Origin: JAJCZZ01 sp964569085
Lineage (GTDB): Bacteria; Gemmatimonadota; Gemmatimonadetes; Longimicrobiales; Gaopeijiaceae
Direction: 5' to 3'
DNA: 64,000 nucleotides
NCBI GenBank assembly: GCA_964569085.1
Contig: CAZMTA010000006.1
Span: forward strand, 62,001 to 126,000
Positions 33,112 through 42,971 of this stretch are shown piece after piece. The position numbers and the translations under genes were made by a program. Under the pieces are notes generated by a model. It saw only the letters and a list, made by a program, of their open reading frames with translations. It ran no database searches and was not told the origin of the DNA. How positions within the stretch are numbered: position 1 is the first letter of the stretch; each line of letters starts with the position of its first letter.

Positions 33112-35049
33112 GTGGGCGCGCTGAGCCCCCTCTTCCTCCTGGCCGGGGTGGCCGTGGCGGTGCCGCTCTTCCTCCACCTCTTCCAGCGCCACCGGGCCCG
33201 GCGCGTCTCGTTCCCGGCGCTGCGGTACCTGGAGCGCACCGAGCGGGAGCACGCGCGCCGGATCCGCTTCCGGCAGCTCCTCCTCCTGGTCCTCCGGGTG
33301 GCGGTCCTGGTCCTGGTCGTCCTGGCCGGCGCCCGCCTCTTCCTCCGGGCCCGAGGGGAGGGACACCCCCCCACGGCGGTGGCCGTGGTGCTGGACAACA
33401 CGGCGAGCTCCGGTCGCGTGGTGGGCGACCGACGCCTCCTGGACGAGCTCAAGGACCGGGCGCTCGAGACCCTGGAGGCCGCCGGACCCGACGACCGCTT
33501 CTGGATCCTCCGGGCCGGGGAGCCGTGGCGGACGCCGGCGCCCCTTCCCCCCGCCGAGGCCCGCGCGGTGGTGGAGGGCACGGTCCCCACCGCCGCCGGG
33601 GTGGACCTGGCAGCCCTGGTGGCCCGCGCCGCCGAGCTCGTGGCCACCACCTCCCTGGAAGCCGGAGAGGTCCATCTCCTCTCTGACCTCCAGGTCTCGG
33701 CCTTCCCCGCCGACGCGCCGGCGCTCCCCGAGGGGACGCCGGTGGTCGTGTGGGAGGGCGCGCCCCTCCCCGCCCCCAACCTGGGGCTGGTCTCGGTGGA
33801 GGTCGGCGGCGGCCTCCCGCCCCTGGCCGGGCAGCGGAGCCAGGTGGGCGTGACGACCGCCGGCCCCGACTCGGCGGAGCTGGCGGTGCGCCTCGTGGTC
33901 GACGGGCGGGTCCGCGGCGCCGCCACCGTCCCGGGGGGGAGCCAGGGCGCCATCCCCCTTCCCGCCGTGCCCGACGGGTGGGTGGCAGGGCGGGTGGAGC
34001 GGGACCCCGACGACCTGGGCGCCGACGACGTGCGGCACTTCGCGTTCCGGGCCCGCCCGGCCCCCTCCCTGGAGGTGCGGGGCCCCGCGAGCGCGTTCGT
34101 CCGGGAGGCGGCCGAGGTGCTGCGGGCCGCGGGACGGGTCGCGGCGCCGGCGGGGGCGGCGGACCTGGTCGTCTCGGTGGAGGGCGAGGGGCTGGAGGAG
34201 GCCGGCGGCGCCGGCGCGGTCCTGGTGGTGCCCCCCGCCGACGCCGCGGTCCTGGCCGCCCTCAACCGCCGCCTGGCCACGGCGGGCATCCCGTGGCGCT
34301 ACGGCCGGAGCCCGGGAGAGGGGCAGGTCCCCCTGGAGGGCACCGACCTCCCGGACCCCCTCCTCGACGTCCAGGTGCGCCGGGCGTACCGCCTGGAGCT
34401 CGCCGGGACACCCCCCACCGCGCCCCGCACCCTCGCCCGGGCCGCCGGAGCCCCGTGGGCGGTGGAGGGGAGCACCGCCCGGGGCCTGCGCTACCTCCTC
34501 CTCGCCTCGCCGCTGGACGAGGCGTCCACCAGCCTCCCCGTCTCGGCGGAGATGGTGCGCTTCGTGGACTGGGCCGCGGGCGCCTGGGCCGCCGTGGGCG
34601 GCGGGCCGGTGGAGCACGCCGCCGGCGAGCCGCTGGCCGCGCCCCGGGGGGCGGAGCGTGTGCGCTTCCCCGACGGCTCGGGCGCCGAGGTGGACGGCAC
34701 ACGGCTGGTGCGGACCACGGGCCAGGCCGGCTTGTATACCTTCCTGGACGCCGACTCCGGCGTGGTGGCCGTGCGGGCCGTGAACCCGCCCCCCTCCGAG
34801 TCCGACCTCACCCCCCTGGCCGGCGACGCCCTCGCGGACCGCCTGGGCGGAGACGTGACCCGGGTGGACCGGCCGGACCGCTGGGGTCGCGCCGTCTTCC
34901 GGGCTCGCCAGGGCCCGGAGCTCTGGTTCCCCCTCCTGGCGGTCGGGCTGCTTCTCCTGGTGGTGGAGTCGCTGGTGGCCGCCAGCGGTCGTTCCGCCCG
35001 TCCCGCCCGCCGCGCCTCCCCGCCCCCAGCCTCCACCGATGCCGCGTAA
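33112..35049 (+). CDS. BatA-like membrane protein with N-terminal BatA domain
   Basis: 645 aa. The N-terminal ~85 residues are the BatA (aerotolerance-related membrane) domain: hydrophobic LFLLAGVAVAVPLFLHLFQRHRARRVSFPALRYL and a second segment at about 56-76. A VWA-like part follows (VAVVLDNTASSGRV), whose metal motif reads DNTAS rather than DxSxS, so metal binding is doubtful. A last transmembrane helix lies near the C-terminus (LWFPLLAVGLLLLVVESLV), leaving the bulk exported. GTG start. Its end overlaps the mfd ATG by 11 bases. Partner of the upstream DUF58 protein; function beyond that unknown. Confidence 0.85.
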   Translation: MGALSPLFLLAGVAVAVPLFLHLFQRHRARRVSFPALRYLERTEREHARRIRFRQLLLLVLRVAVLVLVVLAGARLFLRARGEGHPPTAVAVVLDNTASSGRVVGDRRLLDELKDRALETLEAAGPDDRFWILRAGEPWRTPAPLPPAEARAVVEGTVPTAAGVDLAALVARAAELVATTSLEAGEVHLLSDLQVSAFPADAPALPEGTPVVVWEGAPLPAPNLGLVSVEVGGGLPPLAGQRSQVGVTTAGPDSAELAVRLVVDGRVRGAATVPGGSQGAIPLPAVPDGWVAGRVERDPDDLGADDVRHFAFRARPAPSLEVRGPASAFVREAAEVLRAAGRVAAPAGAADLVVSVEGEGLEEAGGAGAVLVVPPADAAVLAALNRRLATAGIPWRYGRSPGEGQVPLEGTDLPDPLLDVQVRRAYRLELAGTPPTAPRTLARAAGAPWAVEGSTARGLRYLLLASPLDEASTSLPVSAEMVRFVDWAAGAWAAVGGGPVEHAAGEPLAAPRGAERVRFPDGSGAEVDGTRLVRTTGQAGLYTFLDADSGVVAVRAVNPPPSESDLTPLAGDALADRLGGDVTRVDRPDRWGRAVFRARQGPELWFPLLAVGLLLLVVESLVAASGRSARPARRASPPPASTDAA

Positions 35050-38000
35050 CCCCATCCTCTCCGCGCTGACCGACAGCCGGGAGTTCGAGACCGTCCTGGA
35101 GCGCCTGCCCGGCGCCGCTGGCGTCCTCCGCGTCGGGGGCCTCCGGGGCTCGTCCCGCGCGGCCCTCCTGGCCGCGCTCCACGCGGAGGTCCCGGAGCGG
35201 ACCTTCGTGGCGCTCGCCCCCAACCCCCGGGACGCCGCCGCCGCCGAGGCCGACCTGGAGGCGCTCCTGGGCAGCGACGACGCCTCCCGCCTCTACCCCC
35301 AGAAGGAGGCGCTCCCCTACGAGGAGACCGAGCCCCATCTGGAGATCGGCGGGCTGCGCGTGGAGGCCGTGGAAGCCCTCTTCAGCGGGCGGGCCCACAT
35401 CCTGGTCACCACCCCCCGGGCGCTCCAGGAGCGGGTCCCCATCCCCGCCCACCTGGCCCGCCTCCGCCTCACCGTCCGGATCGGGGACGTGGTCGACCTG
35501 GGCGAGATGACGGAGACGCTGGAGAGCCGGGGCTTCGAGAAGGTCTCCCTGGTGGAGGAGGTCGGCCAGTTCGCGGTCCGTGGCGGCATCGTGGACGTCT
35601 ACTCCGTGGGCGCCGGGGACCCGGTCCGGATCGAGCTCTGGGGAGACGAGGTCGAGTCCATCCGCACCTTCGACATCCTGGACCAGCGCTCGGTGTCGGA
35701 GGTCCAGGAGACCCACATCCTCCCGGTGGACTTCCGCCGCAGCGCCGACGGGGAGGAGACGCTGCCCCGCTCGCTGCTGGAGCTCCTCCCCGCCGACGCC
35801 GTCCTGGTCCGCGCCGGCGACTGGGACCTCCACGCCGACGTGGTCCGCACCTGGGACCGGGTCACCACGCTCTACGACGACCTGGTGGACTCGGGCGCCC
35901 GCCCCACGGCCCCGGACCAGCTCTTCCTGGAGCCCGCGGACGTCGAGGCGCGCATGGACGCCCTCCCCCGCCTGGACCTCCTCGAGGACGACGAAGGGGA
36001 CGTCGTGGTGCCCTCGGCCCCGCCCCCGGAGATCGACCGGGACATGGCCAAGCTCTCCGACTACCTGCGGGAGGGGGCCGCCCGGGGCCACGAGACGCTC
36101 CTCCTGTGCGACAACGAGGGGCAGCTCCAGCGCCTCGAGGAGATCCTGGGCGGGATCGGGAAGATCCCGGCGGGCACGGTCCTGGGCCTGGGCTCCCTGG
36201 GCGGGGGCTTCGAGCTCCTGGCCTCGGACCCGCCCCTCCGGGTCCTCAACGACCACGAGATCTTCCGCCGCTCCCGCCGCCTGCGCCGGAGCCGGCGCTT
36301 CCGGGGGTCGGTGGCCCTGGAGAGCCTCGCCCAGCTCGAGCCCGGGGACTACGTGGTCCACATGGACCACGGCGTGGGCCGCTTCGTGGAGCTGGAGCAC
36401 ATCGAGATCGCCGGCGAGGAGATGGAGGCTCTGGCCATCGAGTACGCCGGCGGCGAGATCCTCCGCCTCCCGGTGTACCGCCTGGACCTCATCGAGCGCT
36501 GGGTCGGCGAGTCGGACGACGCGGCCCCGCCCAAGGTCCACCGCATCGGCGGGAAGCGGTGGAAGAACGTCAAGCGGAAGACCGAGCGCGCCATCGAGGA
36601 GATGACGGCGGAGCTCCTGGAGCTCTACGCCCGTCGCTCCGAGGCCGAGGGGTACGCCTTCAGCCCCGACACGCGCTGGCAGAAGGAGATGGAATCGTCC
36701 TTCCTGTACGAGGACACGCCGGACCAGCGCCAGGCCGCGGAGGACGTGAAGCGGGACATGGAGCTGACCCGACCCATGGACCGCCTGGTGTGCGGCGACG
36801 TGGGCTACGGGAAGACCGAGGTCGCCATCCGGGCGGCGTTCAAGGCCGTGCAGGACGGGAAGCAGGTGGCCGTGCTCGCCCCCACCACCATCCTGGTGGA
36901 GCAGCACCGCCACACCTTCGAGGAGCGCCTGGCGGACTACCCCGTGAACGTCCGCGCCCTCTCCCGCTTCCGCACGCCCAAGGAGCAGAAGGAGATCCTG
37001 GCGGGCCTCGCCGCCGGCGAGGTGGACGTGGTGGCCGGGACCCATCGCCTCCTCTCCAAGGACGTGACCTTCAAGGACCTGGGCCTCCTCATCGTGGACG
37101 AGGAGCAGCGCTTCGGGGTGAAGCACAAGGAGAAGCTGAAGCGGCTGCGGGAGACGGTGGACGTGCTCACCCTCACCGCGACGCCCATTCCCCGGACGCT
37201 CTACCTCTCCCTGACCGGCATCCGCGACCTGTCCCTCATCCGGACGCCGCCCCGGGACCGGATGCCGATCTACACCCACGTCCTCCCCTGGACGGACCAG
37301 ATCATCGCGGAGGCGCTGCACCGGGAGCTGGACCGGGGCGGCCAGGCCTTCTTCCTCCACAACCGGGTGGAGACCATCTACACCATCGCCGAGGAGCTGC
37401 GGGGCCTGGTCCCCGACGCCCGGATCGGGGTGGGCCACGGGCAGATGTCCGCAGGGGAGCTGGACGAGGTCATGCGGGCCTTCGTGGACGGGGAGCTCGA
37501 CGTCCTGGTGTGCACCTCCATCATCGAGAACGGCCTGGACGTGCCCAACGCCAACACGCTCATCGTCGACCGGGCGGACCGCTTCGGCCTCTCCCAGCTC
37601 TATCAGATCCGGGGACGGGTGGGCCGCTCCGACCGCCGCGCCTACTGCTACCTCCTGACCCCCGAGAGCATCGACGAGGACGCCGCCAAGCGCCTCAAGG
37701 TGCTGGAGCACTACACCGAGCTGGGGAGCGGCTACTCGGTGGCGCTCCGCGACCTCGAGCTCCGGGGCGCCGGGAACCTCCTGGGCGCCGACCAGTCGGG
37801 CTTCAGCCACCAGGTCGGGCTCGACGCCTACATGCGCCTCCTGGAGAAGACCGTGGAGCGGCTCCGGAAGGGCGAGGAGGAGGTCGAGTACCCCGACCCG
37901 GATGTCTCCCTGCCCGGACCCGCGTATCTTCCCGAGGGGTACATCTCGGACTCCAGCCAGAAGCTCCACCTCTACCGCCGGCTCTCGAAGGTCCGCCGCA

Positions 38001-38347
38001 CCGGCGAGGTCGAGGAGATGCGGGCCGAGATCGCGGACCGCTTCGGGCCCCTCCCCGCGGAGGTGGAGAGCCTCCTGGACGCCACGCTGCTGCGGGCCCT
38101 GGGCCGGCAGCTCGGCGTGGACCGCATCATGGTCAAGAACCGCGCGGCCCGCCTGAGCTTCCGGGCCGGGGTGACCCCGCGCCTATCGGCGCTGGACAAG
38201 CCGCTGGAGCGCATGCAGGTGCAGACCGAGGTCCGCAGGCTGGACCCGCTCTCGCTGCTCCTCCACCGGATCGGGACCGTCCCCCTGGTGGAGACGGTGG
38301 CGGTGGCGCTCGAGACGCTCCTGGACGCACGAGAAGACGACGCATGA
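35039..38347 (+). CDS. mfd: Transcription-repair coupling factor
   Basis: Superfamily 2 translocase that removes stalled RNA polymerase and recruits UvrA. Domain order: UvrB-like N-terminal module (YPQKEALPYEETEPH, GGIVDVYS), the RNA-polymerase-interaction (CarD-like) domain near residue 433 (EPGDYVVHMDHGVGRF), helicase motifs with Walker A GDVGYGKTE near 585, DEEQRFG near 686, TATPIPRTL, the QIRGRVGRS motif VI and the C-terminal TRCF domain. 1102 aa is full length. Overlaps the previous gene at its start and the next possible start (ATGA) at its end. Confidence 0.97.
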   Translation: MPRNPILSALTDSREFETVLERLPGAAGVLRVGGLRGSSRAALLAALHAEVPERTFVALAPNPRDAAAAEADLEALLGSDDASRLYPQKEALPYEETEPHLEIGGLRVEAVEALFSGRAHILVTTPRALQERVPIPAHLARLRLTVRIGDVVDLGEMTETLESRGFEKVSLVEEVGQFAVRGGIVDVYSVGAGDPVRIELWGDEVESIRTFDILDQRSVSEVQETHILPVDFRRSADGEETLPRSLLELLPADAVLVRAGDWDLHADVVRTWDRVTTLYDDLVDSGARPTAPDQLFLEPADVEARMDALPRLDLLEDDEGDVVVPSAPPPEIDRDMAKLSDYLREGAARGHETLLLCDNEGQLQRLEEILGGIGKIPAGTVLGLGSLGGGFELLASDPPLRVLNDHEIFRRSRRLRRSRRFRGSVALESLAQLEPGDYVVHMDHGVGRFVELEHIEIAGEEMEALAIEYAGGEILRLPVYRLDLIERWVGESDDAAPPKVHRIGGKRWKNVKRKTERAIEEMTAELLELYARRSEAEGYAFSPDTRWQKEMESSFLYEDTPDQRQAAEDVKRDMELTRPMDRLVCGDVGYGKTEVAIRAAFKAVQDGKQVAVLAPTTILVEQHRHTFEERLADYPVNVRALSRFRTPKEQKEILAGLAAGEVDVVAGTHRLLSKDVTFKDLGLLIVDEEQRFGVKHKEKLKRLRETVDVLTLTATPIPRTLYLSLTGIRDLSLIRTPPRDRMPIYTHVLPWTDQIIAEALHRELDRGGQAFFLHNRVETIYTIAEELRGLVPDARIGVGHGQMSAGELDEVMRAFVDGELDVLVCTSIIENGLDVPNANTLIVDRADRFGLSQLYQIRGRVGRSDRRAYCYLLTPESIDEDAAKRLKVLEHYTELGSGYSVALRDLELRGAGNLLGADQSGFSHQVGLDAYMRLLEKTVERLRKGEEEVEYPDPDVSLPGPAYLPEGYISDSSQKLHLYRRLSKVRRTGEVEEMRAEIADRFGPLPAEVESLLDATLLRALGRQLGVDRIMVKNRAARLSFRAGVTPRLSALDKPLERMQVQTEVRRLDPLSLLLHRIGTVPLVETVAVALETLLDAREDDA

Positions 38348-38376
38348 CCCACGACGCAGCTTCGGAGGAGAGACGG

Positions 38377-39819
38377 GTGAGGACGTACTGGCGCACGGGA
38401 GCGGCTCTGGCCCTCCTGCTGGTGACCGCCGCCTGCGGCGACGCCGGCGACGAGCAGACCCTGGTGGCCCGGGCCGGCGACGCCGAGCTGGGCGTGGACC
38501 GGACGGTGGGCCTCCTGGTGGACCAGGAGGGGCTTCCGAACCAGGCCCAGGTGGTGGAGGCGCTGGCCGATCTCTGGATCGACTACACCCTCCTGGCCAC
38601 GGCCGTGGCCGAGGACTCGACCTTCGGCTTCGTGGACCTGGAGCCCCTGGTGCGCCAGCAGCTCGACCAGGAGGTCATCCTCCAGTACCGGGACTCGGTC
38701 CTCGAGGTGGACACCCTCGTCACCGAAGAGCAGCTCCGGGCCGCCTACGACCAGGACGCCCCGGCGGCCACCGAGCTCCGGGCCCGGCACATCCTCCTGG
38801 GCTACCCCCAGGGGGCCACGCAGCAGCAGCGTGACTCGGTGCGCGCCCGGGCCGAGGCCCTCCGCGCCCGCATCCGGTCCGGCGAGTCCTTCGAGGCGCT
38901 GGCCCGGCAGGTGTCCGAGGATCCGGGCAGCGCCGCCCAGGGCGGGGACCTGGGCTTCTTCTCCCGGGGCGAGATGGTGCGGCCCTTCGAGGAGGCGGCG
39001 TTCTCCCTGGAGCCCGGCGAGGTCAGCGAGGTCGTGGAGTCGCCCTTCGGCCTCCACCTCATCCGCGTCGAGGAGCGCCGGAGCCCCGCCTTCGACCAGG
39101 TCCGGGCCGACCTGCGGACCCGCATCCTGAACCGTCGCCTGGTCCGCGCCGACTCCGCCCTGGTGGCGGGGCTGGAGGGCGACGCCGCCCCGGAGGTCGT
39201 GGAGGAGGGCCCGTCCCTCGCCCGGGAGCTGGCCGCCGAGCCCGCCCGGGGCCTGACGCGCCGGGCGGCCGACCGGCCCCTGGCCCGGTACGAGGGCGGG
39301 GCCTACACGGCCGGGGAGTTCCAGGCCTTCATCCGGAGCCGGGACCCCCAGTTCCGCCAGCAGCTCCAGGACGCCTCCGACGAGCAGATCGGCAACTTCC
39401 TGCGGGGCATGGTCCAGCGGGAGCTCCTCCTCGACCAGGCCCGGGCCGCGGGCATGGAGCCCGACCCGCAGCGGGTGGACTCGCTGGTGGCGGGAGCCCG
39501 GGACCGGCTCCGGACCGTGGCGCGCCAGATCGGCGTGCTCCGCCTCGACCGCGCTCCGGGCGAGGCCCTGGAGCCGGCGGTCCAGCGCGCGGTGGAGGAC
39601 GCTCTCCTGGACGTGCTGACCGGGGCCACCGACGTGATTCCCCTCGGCCAGATCTCCTTCCAGCTCCGCCAGGGCGTGCCCACCCGGGTCAGCCAGGCGG
39701 GGGTCGGAGAGGTCGTGCTCCGCGTGGGCCAGGCCCGCGCCGGCCGCTCCCCGTCTCCGGCGGAGAACACGCTGCCCTCGGATTCCTCCCTCCTCCCCCC
39801 CGTCGACCCCGGGAGATGA
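38377..39819 (+). CDS. Parvulin-type peptidylprolyl isomerase lipoprotein (PpiC/PrsA-like)
   Basis: Periplasmic lipoprotein foldase. Lipobox LLVTAAC places the lipidated Cys 18 residues from the chosen start. An N-terminal SurA/PrsA-like chaperone part precedes one parvulin domain at about residues 115-215 (ARHILLGYPQGA, QVSEDPGSAAQGGDLGFFSRGEMV, SPFGLHLIRVEER), then a second helical region. I prefer the GTG at 38377: GGAGGAG stands six bases before it and the signal peptide starts directly. An ATG at 38344 overlapping the mfd stop would add 11 residues. Followed by a second foldase gene, SurA-like, 37 bases on. Confidence 0.9.
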   Translation: MRTYWRTGAALALLLVTAACGDAGDEQTLVARAGDAELGVDRTVGLLVDQEGLPNQAQVVEALADLWIDYTLLATAVAEDSTFGFVDLEPLVRQQLDQEVILQYRDSVLEVDTLVTEEQLRAAYDQDAPAATELRARHILLGYPQGATQQQRDSVRARAEALRARIRSGESFEALARQVSEDPGSAAQGGDLGFFSRGEMVRPFEEAAFSLEPGEVSEVVESPFGLHLIRVEERRSPAFDQVRADLRTRILNRRLVRADSALVAGLEGDAAPEVVEEGPSLARELAAEPARGLTRRAADRPLARYEGGAYTAGEFQAFIRSRDPQFRQQLQDASDEQIGNFLRGMVQRELLLDQARAAGMEPDPQRVDSLVAGARDRLRTVARQIGVLRLDRAPGEALEPAVQRAVEDALLDVLTGATDVIPLGQISFQLRQGVPTRVSQAGVGEVVLRVGQARAGRSPSPAENTLPSDSSLLPPVDPGR

Positions 39820-39824
39820 CCCGG

Positions 39825-39846
39825 AACCCGGCCTCCGCGCCGGGTT
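39825..39846 (+). terminator. Hairpin between the two foldase genes
   Basis: AACCCGGC (39825-39832) and GCCGGGTT (39839-39846), a perfect 8-bp stem with a 6-nt loop, directly followed by the AGGA ribosome site of the next gene. No T tract: could be a partial terminator or an mRNA-stability/translation element between cotranscribed genes. Confidence 0.5.
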
Positions 39847-39856
39847 AGGACCCCCC

Positions 39857-41179
39857 ATGATGCGAACCCGATTCTACCTGGCGGCCCTGGTGGCCGCCGT
39901 GACCCTGGGCGCGGCCCCCGCCGCCGCCCAGCTCGACACCTCGGACCGGAACGTGGTGGACCGCGTCGTCGCCATCGTGGGCGACTCCGCCGTCCTCTCC
40001 TCCCAGGTCCAGGAGGAGATCCAGCGGCTGGCCTTCCAGGGACAGGAGCTCCCCCAGGACCGGGCGGGGCAGGAGCGCCTCTTCCGGGAGATCCTGCAGC
40101 GGCAGATCGAGCGCCTCCTGGTGCTCCAGGCCGCCCAGGACGACTCCCTCCTCGTCGTGGACGAGGACCGGGTCCAGGAGATCGTGGACCAGGAGATCCA
40201 GCGCCGCGCCCAGGCTTTCGGGGGCCAGCCCGGCCTCGCCCAGGCCCTGGCCGGCGAAGGCCTGACGCTGGCCAGCTACCGGGACTTCCTCTCCACGGAC
40301 GTCCGCCAGGAGCAGCTCCAGCAGCTCTTCATGCAGCGGCGGCTCCAGGGAGCGCCCCCGGTGGTCGTCACCGACGCCGAGCTCCGGGAGGCCTACGAGC
40401 AGGCCCGCCCGACGCTCCAGGACCGCCCGCGGACCCTGACGTTCCACCAGGTGGTGATCCGCCCGGCCTCGACGGACTCGGCCAAGGCCGCCACCCGGGC
40501 CTTCGCCGAGGAGCTGGTGGACTCGCTCCGGGCGGGGGCCGACTTCGCCGAGCTGGCCGAGCGGTACTCCCAGGATCCCGGCTCGGCCTCCAACGGCGGG
40601 GACCTGGGCTGGTTCCGCCGGGGCCAGATGGTGCGGTCCTTCGAGGACGTGGCCTTCTCGCTCCCCGACGGGCGGATCAGCGACCCGGTCGAGACCGAGT
40701 TCGGCTACCACATCATCACCATCGAGCGTTCCCGCCGCGGAGAGCGCCGGGGGCGGCACATCCTCCTCGTCCCCGAGGTGGCGCAGGGCGACCAGGCCCG
40801 AGCCCGCGAGCGGGCCGCCGAGGTCCTGGCCGAGGCCCGGGAAGGCGCCGACATGGGCACTCTCTTCGCCCGGCATTCCGACCCCGAGGTCCCCGACTCC
40901 CTCACCGTGGCCTTCGAGCAGCTCTCCGATCTCCCGCCGGGGTACGAGGCGGCGCTGTCCGACGCCCAGGAGGGAGACTTCGTGGGCCCCATCCGGTACG
41001 AGGCCGGAGGTGGCGAGGTCCGCTTCGCCGTCGTCCGCGTCGACGAGGTGCGGGAGGCGGGCGCCTTCAGCTTCGAGGACGTCCAGAGCCAGCTCCAGCA
41101 GCAGATCACGAGGCGCAAGCAGCTCGCCGTCATCCTGGAGCAGCTCCGGGAGCGGACCTACATCGAGATCATGCTCTAG
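39857..41179 (+). CDS. SurA-like periplasmic chaperone / peptidylprolyl isomerase
   Basis: 440 aa with a cleavable signal peptide (LAALVAAVTLGAAPAAAQ). SurA N-terminal chaperone domain (VVDRVVAIVGDSAVLSSQVQEEI, a typical SurA start) covers about residues 25-165. One clear parvulin domain follows at about 190-290 (LTFHQVVIRPA, ERYSQDPGSASNGGDLGWFRRGQMV, TEFGYHIITIERS); a second, poorer one runs to about 400 (GRHILLVPEVA, ARHSDPEVPDSLTVAF). Probable role is outer-membrane protein folding. Followed by pdxA, as surA often is in Proteobacteria, which supports the assignment. Confidence 0.92.
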   Translation: MMRTRFYLAALVAAVTLGAAPAAAQLDTSDRNVVDRVVAIVGDSAVLSSQVQEEIQRLAFQGQELPQDRAGQERLFREILQRQIERLLVLQAAQDDSLLVVDEDRVQEIVDQEIQRRAQAFGGQPGLAQALAGEGLTLASYRDFLSTDVRQEQLQQLFMQRRLQGAPPVVVTDAELREAYEQARPTLQDRPRTLTFHQVVIRPASTDSAKAATRAFAEELVDSLRAGADFAELAERYSQDPGSASNGGDLGWFRRGQMVRSFEDVAFSLPDGRISDPVETEFGYHIITIERSRRGERRGRHILLVPEVAQGDQARARERAAEVLAEAREGADMGTLFARHSDPEVPDSLTVAFEQLSDLPPGYEAALSDAQEGDFVGPIRYEAGGGEVRFAVVRVDEVREAGAFSFEDVQSQLQQQITRRKQLAVILEQLRERTYIEIML

Positions 41180-41228
41180 ACGGGGCGCACCTTCCCGCCC
41201 CCTCCCCACGCTCCACCCACGCCCCACC

Positions 41229-42188
41229 ATGGCTCCTCCTCCCATCGCGGTGACCCTGGGCGACCCCCGGGGCATCGGGGCCGAGGTCTCCGTGGCCGCG
41301 GCCCACTCCCTCCTCCGGGAATCCCCCGGGGCTCGCCTTATCTTCCTGGGCGCCCCGGAGCAGGTGGAGGGCGTGGAGCTCCCCGCGGGCGTGGCCTTCC
41401 ACCCCACCCGGGCCTGGGACGGGTCCGAGGAGGGCGCGGGCCACGTCTCCATCGAGGCCCTCCGGGGCGCGGTCTCCCTGGCCGACGCCGGCGACGCGTC
41501 GGCCGTGGTCACGGCCCCGGTCCACAAGCCGGCGCTCCACGCCGCCGGGTGGCCGGCGCCGGGACAGACCGAGATGCTCCAGGAGCTCACCGGCGCGGAC
41601 ACCGTGGGGATGCTCATGTGCGCCGAGCGCACCCGGCTGGGAAGCCCCCTCCGGGTCCTGCTGGCCACCACCCATCTCCCCCTCCGGGACGTGCCGACCC
41701 GGGTCACCGAGGCGCTCCTCGTGGCGCAGACCGCCCTCCTGGCCGACTCCCTCCGGGACGGATGGGGCATGGAGCGGCCCCGGGTGGCCCTCTGCGGGAT
41801 GAACCCCCACGCCTCGGACCAGGGCCTCTTCGGAGACGAGGAGGCGCGGATCTTCGAGCCCGCGGTGGCGGCGCTCCGGGAGCGGGACGTGGCGGTGGAG
41901 GGCCCCCTTCCCGCCGACACCGTCTTCTCCCGCGCCCTGGCGGGGGAGTTCGACGGGGTCGTGGCCCCCTACCACGACGTGGGCATGGCCGCGTTCAAGA
42001 CCGTCTCCTTCGGGACCGGCGTGAACTGCACCCTGGGCCTCCCCTTCCCACGCACCTCCCCGGACCACGGCACCGCCTTCGACATCGCGGGCCTCGGGAA
42101 GGCCGCCTCGGCCTCCATGCTGGAGGCCCTGCGGCTGGCCGGAAGGCTGGCCGGAGCGGGCTTTGACACACCGAACGGGGAGACCTAA
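41229..42188 (+). CDS. pdxA: 4-hydroxythreonine-4-phosphate dehydrogenase
   Basis: NAD-dependent step of pyridoxal phosphate synthesis. PdxA motifs: TLGDPRGIGAEV at the N-terminus, VTAPVHKPAL, the metal-binding histidines in PGQTEML and TTHLPL, NPHASDQGLFG, YHDVGMAAFK and SPDHGTAFDIAG. 319 aa. Lies 49 bases after the surA-like gene, as in the surA-pdxA arrangement of other bacteria. The ftsE promoter overlaps its 3' end. Confidence 0.95.
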   Translation: MAPPPIAVTLGDPRGIGAEVSVAAAHSLLRESPGARLIFLGAPEQVEGVELPAGVAFHPTRAWDGSEEGAGHVSIEALRGAVSLADAGDASAVVTAPVHKPALHAAGWPAPGQTEMLQELTGADTVGMLMCAERTRLGSPLRVLLATTHLPLRDVPTRVTEALLVAQTALLADSLRDGWGMERPRVALCGMNPHASDQGLFGDEEARIFEPAVAALRERDVAVEGPLPADTVFSRALAGEFDGVVAPYHDVGMAAFKTVSFGTGVNCTLGLPFPRTSPDHGTAFDIAGLGKAASASMLEALRLAGRLAGAGFDTPNGET

Positions 42189-42191
42189 GCT
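42163..42191 (+). promoter_or_regulatory. Housekeeping-type promoter for ftsE-ftsX
   Basis: TTGACA (42163-42168), 17 bases, TAAGCT (42186-42191), at the end of pdxA. The ftsE GTG is 102 bases beyond, so the leader is about 95 bases; I see no special element in it. Confidence 0.65.
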
Positions 42192-42293
42192 GAACTCCCG
42201 GAAGCACCTGGGATCCCGGGCATCCGCCCCGCGAGGACTCCTCGACCGCCGGGCGGCTCCGGCCCGGCCCCTCACCTCCATCCCGCGACCCCG

Positions 42294-42968
42294 GTGATCC
42301 AGCTTACCAGCGTGTCCAAGGAGTACCCCACGCGGGGTTACGCCCTGCGCGACGTCTCCTTCCGGGTGGAGAAGGGGGAGTTCGCGTTCCTCACCGGCCA
42401 TTCGGGGTCGGGGAAGAGCTCCACCATGCGCCTCGTGCACATGGACGACCGCCCCACCTCCGGAGAGGTGCGGGTCACGGGATACTCCTCGGACCAGATC
42501 ACCGCCCGGGACCTCTGGAAGGTCCGCCGCCGGGTGGGCTTCGTCTTCCAGGACTTCCGGCTCCTCCCCGGCCGCACGGCCCAGGAGAACGTGGCCTTCG
42601 CCCTGGAGGTGACGGACACGCCCCGCAAGGACATCGCCCCCCGGGCCCAGCGCCTCCTCTCCCAGGTGGGGCTCGCTCCCAAGTCCGGGCAGCTCATCCA
42701 CGAGCTCTCCGGAGGGGAGCAGCAGCGGGTGGCCATCGCCCGGGCCCTGGCCAACGACCCCTTCGTCCTCCTGGCCGACGAGCCCACCGGCAACCTGGAC
42801 GAGCGGGCCACCCGGGGCGTGATGGACCTCTTCTGGGAGATCAACGCCAAGGGCATGGCGGTCCTCATGGCCACCCACGACCTGGACCTGGTCCGCAGCT
42901 ACCCCAAGGCCCGGCTCCTGGAGCTGGACAACGGGCGGCTGGTCTACGACTCCGCGAAGGAGGGCTGA
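42294..42968 (+). CDS. ftsE: Cell division ATP-binding protein FtsE
   Basis: ABC ATPase that drives FtsX to activate peptidoglycan hydrolases at the division site. Walker A GHSGSGKSS, signature LSGGEQQR, Walker B VLLADEPTGNLD and the switch histidine MATHD are visible. 224 aa with a GTG start. ftsX begins three bases after the stop; the ftsE-ftsX-envC order gives the function. Confidence 0.96.
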   Translation: MIQLTSVSKEYPTRGYALRDVSFRVEKGEFAFLTGHSGSGKSSTMRLVHMDDRPTSGEVRVTGYSSDQITARDLWKVRRRVGFVFQDFRLLPGRTAQENVAFALEVTDTPRKDIAPRAQRLLSQVGLAPKSGQLIHELSGGEQQRVAIARALANDPFVLLADEPTGNLDERATRGVMDLFWEINAKGMAVLMATHDLDLVRSYPKARLLELDNGRLVYDSAKEG

Positions 42969-42971
42969 GGC

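Noticed and set aside
30474..34289. A 1271-codon open frame on the minus strand running through the DUF4384, DUF58 and BatA-like region
   Set aside because: Only its last 486 codons (DUF4384 protein) have signal peptide and family character; the rest is antisense to convincing genes and results from high GC.
42189..42293. Riboswitch in the ftsE leader
   Set aside because: The ~100-base leader has some GC hairpin potential but no recognisable conserved core.
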